In this document: positions 31,257 to 44,700 of the stretch, one piece after another
Layout of the letters: each line of letters starts with the position of its first letter
Numbering within the stretch: position 1 is the first letter of the stretch
Assembly (NCBI GenBank): GCA_017506865.1
Contig: JAFCMP010000522.1
Coordinates: 558,001-622,000, forward strand
Origin: Tribonema minus
Lineage: Eukaryota > Sar > Xanthophyceae > Tribonematales > Tribonemataceae
Direction: 5' to 3'
Length of the DNA: 64,000 bases
Position numbers and translations under genes: made by a program
The notes under the pieces: model-generated
What the model was told of the DNA's origin: nothing
The model's database searches: none
The model's input: the letters and a program-made list of their open reading frames with translations, nothing else

Positions 31257-33489
31257 ATGTCTCAGACCCAACTCCCTTCCACTGTCTGGAAGAAGTACGA
31301 CTCATACGACCTGGACGTCGACCCGAAGCAAGATGACCGTGCCACCGAGTTCAAGCTCAGCACATTCAGCCGCCCCCACATGCGGTCTTTCTACATTTCA
31401 ACGGTGAGCAGCTATACATGCTAAAGTATGTGCGAATTCATGCACCGGCACCGCCTGAGATGTAAGCCGGTCAGCGTCAGTGTCTGCTTGAAGCGTGCCA
31501 TGCTTTCTGCCGCATAGTCATAGTTATAACAAGTTGGCCTTGCCTGGGCAGAGCAATTCCGAATTGCGATTCACTCGCTTTGCAAATGACTGGGCAACGC
31601 GACCGGCCATTCAATGGTTCAATCCTCGCACAACTGAATAAACTGAATTGAATTAATCACTCCGACTCCCCCCCCCTCCCCCCTGCCCATTGTGTGCCTC
31701 GCCAACAGTTCTCTTTCTTCATGGCCTTCGCGTGCTGGTTCAGCTTCGCGCCGCTAGTCGCAGAGGGCACCGTCAAGACGGACCTCAAGCTCACCCCTGA
31801 CGACATCTCCAACGCCAACATTGCCGCGCTCAGCTCCACCGTCATCGCGCGCATGATCCTCGGCCCCCTGTGCGACGCCTTCGGTGCGCGCATTGTCATG
31901 GCCGGCCTGCTGTTCTTCGGCGCCATCCCCACCTTCTTCCAGGGCCTCGTTCAGGACGCAACGGGTCTGGCGGTGTGCCGCTTCTTTGTGGGTTTCCTCG
32001 GCGCCACTTTCGTTGCCAACCAGGCCTGGTCTTCCGCCATGTTCGGCAAGAACGTGGTCGGGCGCGCCAACGCCACCTCCGCAGGCTGGGGCAACCTGGG
32101 CGGCGGCGTCACTCACCTCATCATGGTGGGCCTGTACGAGGGCTACAAGAAGATCATGAGCACGGAGATGGCGTGGCGCGTGAGCTTCATCGTGCCCGCT
32201 GCCATCGTCATGCTGTGCTCCTTCGCCACCTTCCTCTTCGCCGACGACTGCCCGAAGGGTAACTACAACGAGCTCATCAAGCACAGTGCCATGGTGCGCA
32301 AGTCTTCCAAGAAGTCTGCCACGTCTGCCCTGCAGTCGCCCAACTCATGGATCCTGGCGCTGCACTACGGCTGCTCCTTCGGTGAGTCTTTCTCTCACCT
32401 GTCATTATTATCTGTAGCCAAGTAATGTGGATATTTGATATTGCAGTTAGTACATGACCAGCTACAGTCGACAGCAACATGTCATACTCCTGATTTCAAT
32501 TTAGCTTAGCAGTATATTGGCGTGTCGAAGTTTGGGTCTTGTTTTTTTCTGGGGGGGCGACAACAGTGTGTAGTGCAGCCATTTTCAAGCAGCTCAGAGA
32601 TGGCGTTGTGTACAATGGCTGCGTGCATTTTTGTTGCGCATGTAAGGATTGAGATTTCTTGCTTTCAAGCCTTGTTACGTACAAGGGTTTACACACCCAA
32701 ATTGGTGGTGCAGCACTATTATTGTCGTGCTCGTGTCTCTTGAGATGTTGTCCTGGCGCAGGTCTACCCTGGTAACCTTTGTGATGCTTTCACGCACTAC
32801 TTCCATATTCCTTACAGAGTTGGTTTCTGACGCGCTGCTCTCTCCTCTCTCCTCTTATTTACCTCTCAGGCGTTGAGCTGATCGTCTTCAACGTGTCCAC
32901 CACCTACTTTGTCAAGGGCTTCGGCATGACCCTCCCCAAGGCCGCTCTCGTCTCCGCCGCCTTTGGCTTCTTCAACATCTTCTCTCGCCCCGGCGGCGGC
33001 TGGCTCTCCGACACCATGAACCAGAAGTTCGGTGCAGGCAGCACCGGCATGCGCGGCCGCCTCATCGTTCACTTCATCCTTATGCTCTGCTCGGGCTGCA
33101 TGCTGCTGGCCTTCTCGTTCCAGAACCACTCTCTCGGCGGCTCCATCGCGTGCCTCATCGCCTTTGCCATCTGCATGCAAGCGGTCAACGGCTCCACCTA
33201 CTCCATTGTCCCCTACGTCGCGCCCGAGGCGACGGGCGCGGTCAGCGGCATGGCCGGCGCCGGCGGCAATGTGGGCGCCGTCTGCTGGTCGCTCATCTTC
33301 CGCTTCGGCCCCGCGCCCAACCTCTGCTTCCGCATCCTCTCGTACATCATCCTGGGAGCCGCGTGCACTGCGCCGCTCATCAACATCCGCGGTTACGACA
33401 CCCTCTTCACCAAGGCCAAGGACGAGATGGCGGCGGTGGACGTTGACGGCATGGAGGGCAAGCGCGCGGCGCCCTCGGAGACCATCTGA
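31257..33489 (+). CDS. NRT2: High-affinity nitrate/nitrite transporter, NRT2/NNP family (MFS)
   Basis: Three exons (31257-31403, 31709-32381, 32870-33489) join in phase to 479 residues. Introns are GT-AG, with donors GTGAGC and GTGAGT. It imports nitrate with protons across the plasma membrane as the first step of nitrate assimilation. Visible motifs: MFS motif GPLCDAFGAR (about residues 101-110) and the two NNP signatures, AGWGNLGGG (about 174-182) and AGAGGNVGA (about 402-410). About twelve hydrophobic spans are present, and the family length of 450-550 fits. The C-terminal tail is short and charged (GKRAAPSETI). Third codon positions are almost all G or C, unlike the flanks, which suggests strong expression. 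ATG context ACCATGT fits. The family is certain; which paralogue it is cannot be told. Confidence 0.97.
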
Positions 33490-35736
33490 GCGATGGGGCG
33501 AGGGGGGGGGGGGGTGCGGCGGCGGCAAGGTCTTTTCCCCTGGCGGCGCTGCGCCGCCAGCGCTGCGTGCGCCTGCCAGCGCAGCAGCATTGAGGTGCCG
33601 TTGCCGTAGCCCCCTGCCCCGCGCTTGCGTTCCGATGCCACCAGTGTTGTTACTATACGCCATCCGTTCCGCCGGTCTTTGCACCATTTTGTGCTACTCA
33701 AAAGAGTCTTAGTATGCATTCCGTCAGTCCCTTCTTACGCCCGTCGTCTGGCTCCTACTAGTGAGCCCCTGCCTCTAGTAGGTAGCCCCCGCCCTAGCTG
33801 CCCGGGTGCACAAGCGGTTCGCGGCTGCGTCATGCATTTGTGCGCGGCGCCAGCTTTTGTGTAGCATAGGCGCGCGCACTATGTAGCATTACGCCCGCCC
33901 GTCTTGAGCCCCGTGGTACGGCAGCACGGCTACTGTCGTCCCTCCTTGTGTCTGCTTTTGTCGTCTTCCGCACGCGCCGCTTGGTTTCGCGCAGAGTTTG
34001 CTTCTGGCAGCATGTGTGCCATGTCTGCTCCGCGGAAATGCAGTGGCTTTCCCATCTTCTGTCAACCGATTGGTTTTCTTCTGCTGTATACTGACTGGTT
34101 GGGTGCTCACGTGTTCGGTTGTTCAGTGTTGATGGTTTGTTGAGCAATTTGTATGCTTGCGTATGTTGTGTTGACCACTAGAATGGTGTCTTCTACACAA
34201 CAACATGCTTTGTTGTCAACTTGGTCATGACTTCGTGCCAACTCCGCTGTTGTTTACAAAGCATTGCGTTGGCCAGCAGCATACCTTGCAGCATACATCA
34301 TCATGCATTCATTGATATTCATCCTTTGTTATTGGGTATGGTTTGTCTTGACTGATTCAACATAGCATTCCCCAAAGCAATGCTTTGTGCTGTCATATGT
34401 CAATACTTGGGTGAGGATTAGCTTGTAAGTTGTGTGTTGTTTCTATGGGGTGATGAGCTATTGCTCATCCCGAGTACTTGGACTGTACACTTTTGTTGTG
34501 TGTCTTGTCGTGTGCGCTTCATGCTCTGGTACATGGACACTGCATTGATCATTTGCTGCCCACCTTCAGGCTAGAACGCAAGGTACCCATGTAGTCGACA
34601 TATACACCTTCATTCAGAATCAGTATTGCCATCACTCATGTCGCTTGTGGCCATGGTCTCATTCCTACAGATGCTGCTTGCTTGGCGTCATGGACATGCT
34701 TGCTCATTGTGTGTTGCAACATTGCCCACCTTCAGGCTAGAACGCAAGGTACCCATGTAGTCGACATATACACCTTCATTCAGAATCAGTATTGCCATCA
34801 CTCATGTCGCTTGTGGCCATGGTCTCATTCCTACAGATGCTGCTTGCTTGGCGTCATGGACATGCTTGCTCATTGTGTGTTGCAACATGTGCCTCATTGT
34901 CGAAAGTTGTTCATGTCAATCGACTTTTGCATTGTTGATGTGCCCCCACTTTTCTTGACAGATCTTTGCATCTTCAACCTTGCCATGGTGGAGCATCGAC
35001 AACACTGCATGCCGCCTCTCATACATATGTCGGTGATTGCCTGCCTGTGTCGTATGCATATCCCATAAACGCGACTTTGCATGCAGCACTTGACTGTTTT
35101 GTAGGTTCATGTGTTCACCTGGCAACGCAACGGGTGACGCGTGTTTTTGCTTGTTATTTGAGGTGTGCAGCATGTCACAAGTAAGTGCAGCAAGCTCAGT
35201 GGAGTAGATGCAGAATAAATTGCTTGGCTGGGTTAGACCCTTGCCTTGCTGCTGCGGCGGCGCTGCTTCACTTGATCATGCAGCAGAGCTTGGACAGTCC
35301 ACGTTCATACTGTAGTTCAGATGACAGCAAGACTCAGGAGCATCATGATGCGCAAACACGTACTACTCATATTGAACAGCACATTTCGCAGACTGCATTC
35401 ATCATCATGAAGTACAGCTTGATAAGAGTGGGCATAGCCCACTCCCAGTGGAGCAAAGGGGGCACACAAGGAAGGACCGTGCATATGCACGCAATAAGAA
35501 CTGCATGGGCAGGACAATGCTTACATTTGACAGGAACACACAATGCCCGTCTTCATGGGCGGTATTGATGTGTGTATGCGGCAGCACTTGTGGTGCTCAA
35601 AGAGACGGAAAAGGTCCTTTGTGTAGGGCTGGTGACCCCGCTGGATCAGTCTGCTACCTAACTGAATACGGTTGGGACTCTACTCAATGATGGTCAAGTA
35701 AATTGCTACGCGTGATCGTGTGGTGTGCTTGCGGTA
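33490..35736. other. Intergenic region between two convergent genes
   Basis: Lies between the ends of the nitrate transporter (+) and the carboxylase (-). A poly-G run follows the transporter stop (about 33502-33517), and GC content falls sharply after 33900. It contains a perfect tandem duplication at 34558-34889 and a short hairpin GAGTGGGC/GCCCACTC (35425-35443). Plus-strand frames (34682-35068, 35185-35568) look accidental; the first is produced by the duplication. Confidence 0.5.
34558..34889. repeat. 166-bp tandem duplication, two copies
   Basis: GCCCACCTTCAGGCTAGAAC starts at 34558 and again at 34724, and the two 166-bp copies appear identical to the end (GTGTGTTGCAACAT). A very recent duplication. 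Confidence 0.9.
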
Positions 35737-38700
35737 TCATATGGCGGAGCTGAGCCTGTCAAGCAGTGCGCGCTTGGTCGATGCGTCAAAGTTTTGCATG
35801 GCTTTCAAGAGGCCTGTGAGGACAGCCTCTGGAGAGGTGCCCAGCATGGCTTCCGTCTCTGCCGTGACAGCTTGATATTGGACCTGCGCAGCGGCAGGAC
35901 ACGCGAGGCACAGTCAGGTGTTGGCCGGACTGCAAGTGCTGCACAGAATGAACAGCTGGACAGTACAGATAGCGCTAGGTTTCAATGATGGCCCTCGATG
36001 ACAGCTGACATACTAGCAGCTTTGCAGTTAGCGTTGCATGCTCTGCAGAGCTGACTGACTATGTGCTTTCATGTGCTGCAGCAACGCAACCATAGTTTAG
36101 AGCAGCATCCCTTGCATTGAGCAACAGCAATTGCATGCGAGGCATGTAAGTGTGCACCTTTAGCAGGATTTGCAAGCTGGTTTATGAGGGCACACGGGGC
36201 CCAAGTTTTCGGTGTTGTTGCGATCTGAGCGGAGATGCTCATCAGCTGAGTCATTGTCATTGTATGTGACCACCAAGCTTGTGATCATGCGCTTCAGTCA
36301 TATGGCAGTCACGACATGCATGTGCAGAACACATGTGCCTTAATGACCAGCAATACGTCTCTCTTATTTCCACATCCGTTGCGTCTGCAGGGACCAGTGT
36401 TCGCATTGAATTCTGGCACCAAGTAGGGAACAATGCGGGAGCAACCAGCAGAGCATACGGACACCTACCTGTGCTACCCTCTCCCTGATGGCAGGTGCCT
36501 CTGAAGCCATCCAAGCCAGCACCGTCTTGTCATCTTCCCACTGCTGTTGACCAGTGCTGTTGACCATGGATGCAAACCAGCCCTTCAGCAGCGCCCTGGC
36601 TTGGTCAATGCCCTCTGCGGGGCTCTTGCCCTTGCTGGCCTGCTGCAGTTGCCTGGCAGTGACAGTGGTGACAAAGATTGGTGTGAGCACAGGGCAATGC
36701 GGCTGTGAAGGCGATATGCGGACATTGCACAAGCAGCGTGTACATATGATCTTTTGTTAATGACGAGCATGATCAGTGCTACACATGTCAGGATCACTGC
36801 ACTGCATTATCTTGTCAGGCACAGCACACAGCAGCCACAGGCGCCACCGGCCATGCAACTCAATGCGCGAGTTGCGTTTATGCAGGGCAGTCGTGCAGTA
36901 AGTATTTATACCTGCAGAGGTCAAATTCTGCCAGCCTCCGCCTGAGCCTCCAGTAGAAGAATGACCGCGCCTCTGCCCAGGGCACCACCTGCAACATGGC
37001 GGCACAAAACATGACAGAGATGAACATGTATTTATAAGCAGGTCCGGCCACCAAATAGCGCAGGTGTGATAATTGATGCTTTTGGGGATTTGACGTTAAA
37101 AAAAAAGGGACAGTCCAGAAGCATTCATGAGCTGCAGAGAGCACACAGGTGCCAAAACTGCCACGCTGTTGAACTTCCTGCATTAGTGATTGGCTGGTAC
37201 TGCAGACGAAATGCATATCAAGTGCATCACAGCAACACCACATCACACATTACGGCCAGGCCATACTGACTAGGCTGCTGCCTTAAGATGCGCAAGCATC
37301 CAACATAATCAATGAGCACCAGCAGTGGTAAGCATCCGCTGTGCAGCGTTTAGCAACAGTATGGCACCTCAAAAGGTCTGTAGAGTGAAGAACCAGTTCT
37401 TGGTTTGCACGCACACATTGCAAACAGCACCAGTATTACAGTACTGCATGGCATCAACCTTCAAGTATTGCACAGTACTGCTTTCCTATCCGCACCTTGC
37501 GCACAGCCCCAGTGGCTGCCATTCTGCCTGGTGTGTCATGCAGGTCAGCAAACTGCACCGCCAACTGCTGGTAGACGCCCATGAGGCGCTGCTCTCGTGT
37601 CCTGGCGTCTGCCGTCAGCGCTGCGCGGGCCTCTGTTGACAGGGAGGCGTCCGACTGCAGCTGCAGAGGTGGAGCGCAATGGACAGAGGAGCGGAGTTGC
37701 AGAGGTGTGTTTTCGTTGAGTTGTGGGTAGGTATACAATGTGTTTGTGGTTAGATTTGCATTCTACTGGCTGCTCAGCACCGCTGCTGTGGCTGAGCAAG
37801 TGCGCAAATGGTGTTGAATGTGGCATCTTGATGATGAGGAACTGATGGCACCACGCCATGAAGGCCGAGGTAAAGCATTGGCACATCGTTGTGTGATTTG
37901 TGGTGACACAGTCACTCTGCATGTAAATCAACGTGTAGTATGGCAGTGCTCAGCGTGCTGTGTGCGACTTTAAAGCAGCTGTTGACTACCCATTGGCAGT
38001 TCACAATAAACTGCTGCACCATCCTGTTACCATGGGGCATTGAAGTTCACCGGGCGTGAGTATCAGTTGTACGCCGTGTATTCCCACAGTGTGACACGAC
38101 TTGTTGCTGTCTCGGTACTGAATGCTCACCCCAGCTCACCCTTAATTTCAAGACAATGCTATTTCCTCAATCAGTTCACATTGCACACAGCAGTGCATGC
38201 AGCATGTGGCAATCACCTGGTGGTCGATCTGCTGCAGTGCTGGGTCAAGCCTGTGGGCAGCGGCAATGATGTCCTTCTGTCTGAACTTGATGGATGCTGC
38301 GCCATTGGCCTCTAGCACACCGCCCCTGGAGTCGTCCGCCGCATACATCTCCATGACCTGCAGCACAGCACAGCAGGCCAGGATGAAAACGGATGGTACC
38401 AAAGTGGTGGAGAATCACTGTGCTCCCTCCTGTTGAGATTGCACAAAGTTGCACAAACAGTGCAAAGCCCCTTCGGGGGCACAAAGCTAGAGTAGTGTGT
38501 CCAACTCAGCGGCAAAGGGACGGATGGAATAGCTACATACACACCCATGAATGGCGATAAACAGGGCACGCACTCCATTACGGCGGCAGAAGTGCACCGG
38601 TGGGCCGAATATACTTGCGAATGATTGCACGTTTGGGAGCTGACGCACATGTACTTCAAAGCATGTCCATACAATGTGATTGCACATGATTGCACGCCTT

Positions 38701-41700
38701 TGACGGCAGCCGGAGGGCGTGTATGCATGCACTAAGTGTATGTATTGCTGCACGCCCAGCAGTACCGAGCGTTGCAATATCGGCACAGTCCCCGTGATCA
38801 AACGCATCGTTTTTTCCAGGGTGGCTAAGTGAGTAGTCATTGAACAGTCAGCATGCGATTATCGAAGGCAGAAGGAACATACGCAATACTACATGTGCTA
38901 ATTGCTATACTTACGTCAGGGTTGATGGTGGAGTCTACAACCACCCACGCGCCGCCCCTGAGCTCAGCAAAGGGCGGGATGTAGACAAAGACGGGTTGCT
39001 TGTACGCCACCAGCCCATCCACAATCTGGGCTCCAAACTTGAGCACCTGACAAGCGCAAAGCAGCCAAAGAAGGCAGGGAAGTGATCAGTGCGTGTTGCA
39101 CATACATACATGCGGTGGTTGTGGTCCGGGCATGGACCATGGCTGGCTGGCAAGGTATGCAGAGAATGCAGTCGTGTAATGATACAGGCATTGGCACTCA
39201 TCATGTGAAGCCAAGCTGAGACAGCTTGCAATGAGCAGCTGCAAACCACAGGTTTGTCAATGTCACTGCAAGAGGCAAGCGATCTCTGGAGTTGACCAGA
39301 TCAGACAGACCTGCCAGTGAAGCACGTGAACCAAGTGAACAGGCAATACAACAGCGGCGATGCTATTTTACCTCATCAAACATGTCCCGCTGCCCACCGC
39401 TGAAACCGCGCCAGTTGGCGAAGATAATCAGGGGAAGACCCTCACAGTTTAGGTCGCGGATGGCCTGTAGCAGTGTATTGCAGTAACACAGGACACAGCG
39501 CCAAGCGGCAAAGCACTGTTTTAGCGATGACAACAAAGTGATGCCATATCTGTTTCTTCAAAGGCAGCTGCAGTCTTTGTCGCACATTATGGTCTTTCAT
39601 CGCGCCGCACAGCAAAGCAGGCATACTATAGTTGAACAGGTCCAACCCTGTTGCCAGACATCACCATCAAATACTGCAGTGGTCAATGCATGTGGATGCA
39701 TGCGCGCACTAAATAATTGCAAAGCATGCCCGCACACCCCTCACCTGCGCCGTTTTGCTGGCAGAGTCGGGGAACCACACGCACCCCGCCTGCTGCACCA
39801 GCTTCTCCTGGCTGGTGAGATCCGCAGGATCGGCAGGGCACTTCTTCTCACGCGTGCGACTCTCCGTTATTATCACCCCCACCGGTATGCCCCCCAGCCT
39901 AGCGCGGCCGCACACAACCGTCTCGGCCCACCCGGCCAGGGTCTCTGAGAACGTTCCTCGGTCGAAGAACCCGCTGATCCAGGAACCGTCCAGCTCGTTC
40001 TGATGTCCCGCGATGAGGTGCCTGGGGTCGTAGGGTGCGCCCTTGGAGGGCTTGAAGTCAATGGTACGCTCCACAACGTCCACGCCTGCAATGCAGTTGA
40101 TTGTAGAAAATGAAATGAATGAGCGCTGTGGCATTGTTGAAGTGACTTGTTGGCCGCAGCAAGGCACCGAACCACTACATGGCCATATTTTGGCATGTAC
40201 ATGTTATCAGTATATGAATTCATGCTCACTAGACCCAAGAAAGGACTACACAAGAACCAGCTCAGTGACGAGCAAGGTGGCAATATTCACAGTCACTGTG
40301 AACGCAAGCAAGGCTTAACTTCCCCTAACTTTGCCTCACCTGTGATGTCAAGCACGGGCAAGTACGACCCCTTGATAGCGGGCACGTAGCTGAGCCAGCG
40401 CAGCGCCAACCGTACGCTCTCCAGATGCGTCTCTGCCAGCAAGTGCGCCACGCCATTGGGGTACATGACCGACTGCCCCCCCCCTAGCTGATCGTTGCTG
40501 GCGTACACTTCGCGGCCCATGAGGGTGTTGAGCGCCTGATAGCCCGTTAGCAGGATGGGTGCGGCAGTTACGTTCTGTATGGTGCGCTGGCCCAGGCGTA
40601 CAAGGTAGGCGCCGATGCCCACGCTGCGGCCCACCACCAGCGTCAGCGTGAACACGTCGTTGTAGGCCTGCGTTTGGCAATGCACGCGGGAACGTGGGCA
40701 GATGATAGAGGGTGGGGGGGTATCAGGGGGTATCAGAGCGTATCGGTCAGTGAAGGCGTCGCGTTGGCAGTATGAGTCTACACTTATGTGGTCGTCAGCA
40801 CTGCCTCAGTCTGCTGTCGCACATATACACGGCTAACCACCCCTTGTCGCCTAGAGCTCTACGATCTTTTGATTTGTTTCCATACATAAATACAGTAGCT
40901 TGCACTGTATATGGTGTATGCTCCATCAATAACAGAGCACACAATTGTAACAAACTACTTTTTTTGGCGCTGTGGATACCACACATGAGCAGGCGGGCTC
41001 TACAACATGCATCATGCACCGCAAGGCGTGCGCATTTTCCAGTGATTGGTTGTCACAAGTGCGTGAATCAGCGCAACAGGTGCATTGAACTGGTAATATG
41101 CAAGCTTTGGAGCTGCTACGGTTTATCACATAAAAAACTTGCAGATATGAACATGACTAGAACTACAGTAGCATAGTTGCGTGTGACCAGACTACTTGAA
41201 CTGCCAACGGACAGTACAGAAGGAGTACATTGTCATTGAAGCCAGGCATTAGGAAACAGCCTCTCACAACCAAAAACATGTCCAGTGTGTTTTGTGTCCT
41301 TACCGCGCTGGTCTCCCCTGCGATGGCGCCGCTGCCACGCAGATTCTCCACACCAAGATCAGGCTCGTCACCGATGATCTCCAGTAGGCGCCATCGCTCC
41401 TCGCCTGTCTGCTCGTCTGGCATGCGCTTGCAGTGCACGGCATTCCTGCAATACAATGATTACAATACACAGTAGTACAAGCACAGTAGTCAAGCGGCAC
41501 ACACAAGGTGTCAGGTGCGCATCACGTGGCGAAGCATCTCATGTACCACCTGCTATCGCAGAGCTGGTGGGTACCTAGGGGGTGAGGTATGAGCAATCGG
41601 GATTCGGGTCGACGCCCGACCCAGTTTTCGGCCCCCGACCTGACAAACCTCAAACAGTCTCAAACCTCCAAAACCTTGAGATATCAGCTCCCTTGCCGCA

Positions 41701-44700
41701 CAGCTACGCTGTCATTGGTATAGAGTCTGTGGAGACGCTAGCAGCTGCTGCTCATCATGAAGTCTCCCGTTCATATGCTGATTTACGACAGCACGGCTGG
41801 GTCCACAGGGCCGTAGCTTTGGGCTGATGAGCTGCTGGTGCAGGCAACTCTGCGTAGAGTCTTTGATCATCAGCAAAGGGCGCCAGGCACAAGCGAGGTG
41901 CACTGTTCCTAGCGCAACCAGCGGGAGCAGTGAAGGGAGGTGGCACGAATTGTGAATTGTGCCGCCGACTCTCAGAGATTGAGAGCTGACCACGCTGCAG
42001 GGGTTATGGTGATGAAGCACAGCAGCGCTACCGTAGTGACTGTATCGCCATCGCCCGCTGTTCGTCGTCGCGATGGTGCGGTAACCCCGGGAATGCGTTC
42101 AAGGAAAGTTCCACAGATTATTCCAGCCCTAACCCTACTTACCCTAACCCTAACGCTAAACCCTAGCCCAAACAGCCCCAGCCCTAAGCTCACACACGCC
42201 TGGGTTGGCGACTGACGTCACGGCACTTGCTCTGAACCATGCCTGGAGGTTATGACAAGCAGCATGAAGTTAGCGTCACCGGACATCACCGAATGTAGTC
42301 GATTTTGGCCGGTATCGGTTTGACAAATAGGTTTGGTTTGAGTCGACCGACCGACCCACTTTTGAAATTTATTTCGACCCGAATCCCGATTGCTCATACC
42401 TCACCCCTAGGCTAATGGTATGTGCGCAAGGACAACAACCAGAGTGACCACGAACAAAGTGCCAGAGGAGCAATATGTAGCAGCACCGCTGGGATGCGAG
42501 CGAGCGCACTCTCATGACAGCAATGCAACATTCCACGATTTCAAGTCATCAAACAGACCCGCCCCCACGTACACATCCTGCAACAAAGTCTAGTCATCTG
42601 TCTGGCCTCACCTTTTGGACAGTGCCGCGTAGTCCTCGTCCGACAGGTACAGGTAGCGGTACCCCAGCGCAGGGTCCGCATCGTCCTGCCACGCCACCCT
42701 GAAGCGCTGCTTGACACCCTCCGCAAGCCCTATACGCGCACCCGAATTCGCCGCCAGATACACCCTTGGCACCCCCTTGGCACGTGCATAGCGGCTTGCC
42801 AGCAGAAACACCGCGTCCTCGCGCGTGCCGAACGATCCCGCTTCGTGCGTGATGTCGTTGGCAATGAGGACCAGTTGGCGGCCCTCGGGGTACTCTGGCG
42901 TGCGGAGAGTCACCAGCCACGCCACCATGCCCACGTCGTTCTGCCCCGCAGGGCGCTTGACTTCCTCCATCATCAGGTGCTCCAGTTCGCTGGCGTGCCA
43001 TGCGGGTGCGGCTTTGCCATTGGCGCGTGAGTTGTTGTGTGCGGGTGTGGGTGCTCCGGGGCGGCGCGTCACCACCAGCTCCATGGCGTGAAGTACGCTG
43101 GGGTGTCACGTTGGAGGAGGGGATGTGAAAGCAGTGAGGGGTCAGTATGAGGTGAGTACATAGTGGGGCAGGGTGTGACTGCTAGAGTGGGCATGGCATC
43201 AAATGTGTGGTGTCTGCATGCGTAACGGTCGTGCATGACGAGCTTGGGGCTTATCAACATGCTTATCTTCAACAACATAGTATAGAGGGTGTGTTGTGCA
43301 GCGCCAGATGGCGCACGTCCTTCTATCCATACGCAGCAGCAGCAGCAGCACCACCACGCTGATGGCACGTGATGAACGGTGCCAAGACAACAATACGAAG
43401 GTATCAAAATGCCACTGGCACTGCCAACGCCATCGCAGAATCCAATGCTCTCCTCCCCGACGCCAGCATCCCACCTGGAAGGCGGCACTATGCGCGCCTG
43501 CGGTCGCTCCGCAATGAACTCGCGCCACGCCGCCTGCACCGCGTTCTCAAACAGCTGCAAAAAGTCGTAGCAGAAGAGGGTGTCGCTGCGGAGCGCCGCC
43601 GCCGCGCGCCGCGCCTCCAGCGGCCGCGTCACCGGGTACGGCTTGTTGACGCTGGCCCCCTCCCACTCGCGCCCCTTGGCCCCCCCCACCCCCCTGAACA
43701 CGACCCCCTGACCCTGGCCGTCCTCCCGAGCCTCGACGTAGGTGTCGACGCACACGACGAAGCCCGTGGGGTTGGTCGCGACGAGGCGCACGGGGACGGG
43801 AGGTGCATCGCCGCTGAGCTTGCAGATGATCTTCATCTCAAAGTGCGTCACGCCGAGGCGTGCAATCTTGTCGCCGAAGCGCTCCATGAGCTGGCGCATG
43901 TGCTCCGCCACGACGCCCGGCTGAACATCCGGGTCCGGCGTCAGGCTGTTGATGAAGATGTGGTTGTTGGCGGGGGGCGGGGGGCGACGCCCCTGACTGA
44001 GCGCTGCTGCCTGGTCGGCCTGGGCTAGCGCGAGGTCTATGGCGCTGAGAGCCTCCACAAAGAGCTTCTCCACGTGGTAGCGCTTGCCGCCTCCGGACAG
44101 GTACTCGGAGCCCTGGCTGGCGATGCGCGCAAAGTAGCGCACGGGGAGGCCACCGGGGGGGACCTGCATGGGTGGTGATTGACGATTGATGGTAGGCGGG
44201 GGTGACGTCAGATGTGGGTATGTAAGGTATGACAGATGGCATAAGTGTGACTGACACATATGAAAGGTCATGACAAGTGATGGTATGCCCGTATGTGATA
44301 GCGATAGCAATGTCGGTGCGCCATGACAACCAGAAGTTAAGCGACATGAGAGCAAACCACATACTCAGCTCACGTCGAGTCTTCAAGTAGGTCGACATGT
44401 GCACCTCACAAGCCCATGTCGTTCATTCAATGGGCGCACAGTCACTACAGTACCCCAATACAATTCTTACCCTAATCCTAACCCTAGCCCTAAGCTTGAA
44501 CACAATAACATCCGGCGCATTCTTGCCTGGAGGTTTTCGGCGCCAGCAGCAGACGGCTTTGGCACCCCTGCGTACAGGTGCACGTCGCCACCAGTGGCCT
44601 GTGCAGAGCTGGCGAGCCTGATGGCAAAGTTGCTGAGACGATTCAGGTCCAGGCTATGGGCGTTGGAGGGCTCAATGTTTCGCTGCAGCGGGTCCTCTGT

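Larger units (their letters stand above)
35737..44163 (-). other. ACC1: ACCase exons 18-29: carboxyltransferase part
   Basis: Exons: 44163-43475, 43097-42612, 41445-41304, 40667-40340, 40085-39745, 39464-39372, 39046-38915, 38357-38217, 37660-37496 (acceptor may be 6 bases further in), 36988-36912, 36652-36469, 35883-35737. Motifs: [20 protein letters not shown] and [12 protein letters not shown] (CoA and oxyanion region) in exon 19; [13 protein letters not shown] in exon 21; [13 protein letters not shown] in exon 22; [14 protein letters not shown] in exon 23; [19 protein letters not shown] in exon 24. The stop codon is TGA at 35737-35739. Confidence 0.93.

Noticed and set aside
31560-31640. 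GGTTCAATCC, resembling a tRNA T-loop
   Set aside because: The flanking bases do not form a T stem or an acceptor stem, and it lies in the first intron of the nitrate transporter.
31754-33687. Long minus-strand frames (32284-31754 and 33687-32866) over the nitrate transporter
   Set aside because: They are antisense shadows created by the strong G/C third-position bias of the real exons; their translations are low-complexity His/Glu/Arg/Ala runs.
43369-44028. Plus-strand frame of 219 codons over ACCase exon 18, and similar ones at 47679-48230 and 55765-56340
   Set aside because: Antisense to well-supported carboxylase exons; no domain and no splice logic.
42121-44497. CCCTAA tracts as a chromosome end
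   Set aside because: Both are short, imperfect and inside introns of an intact gene, one within a TIR element; they are interstitial.
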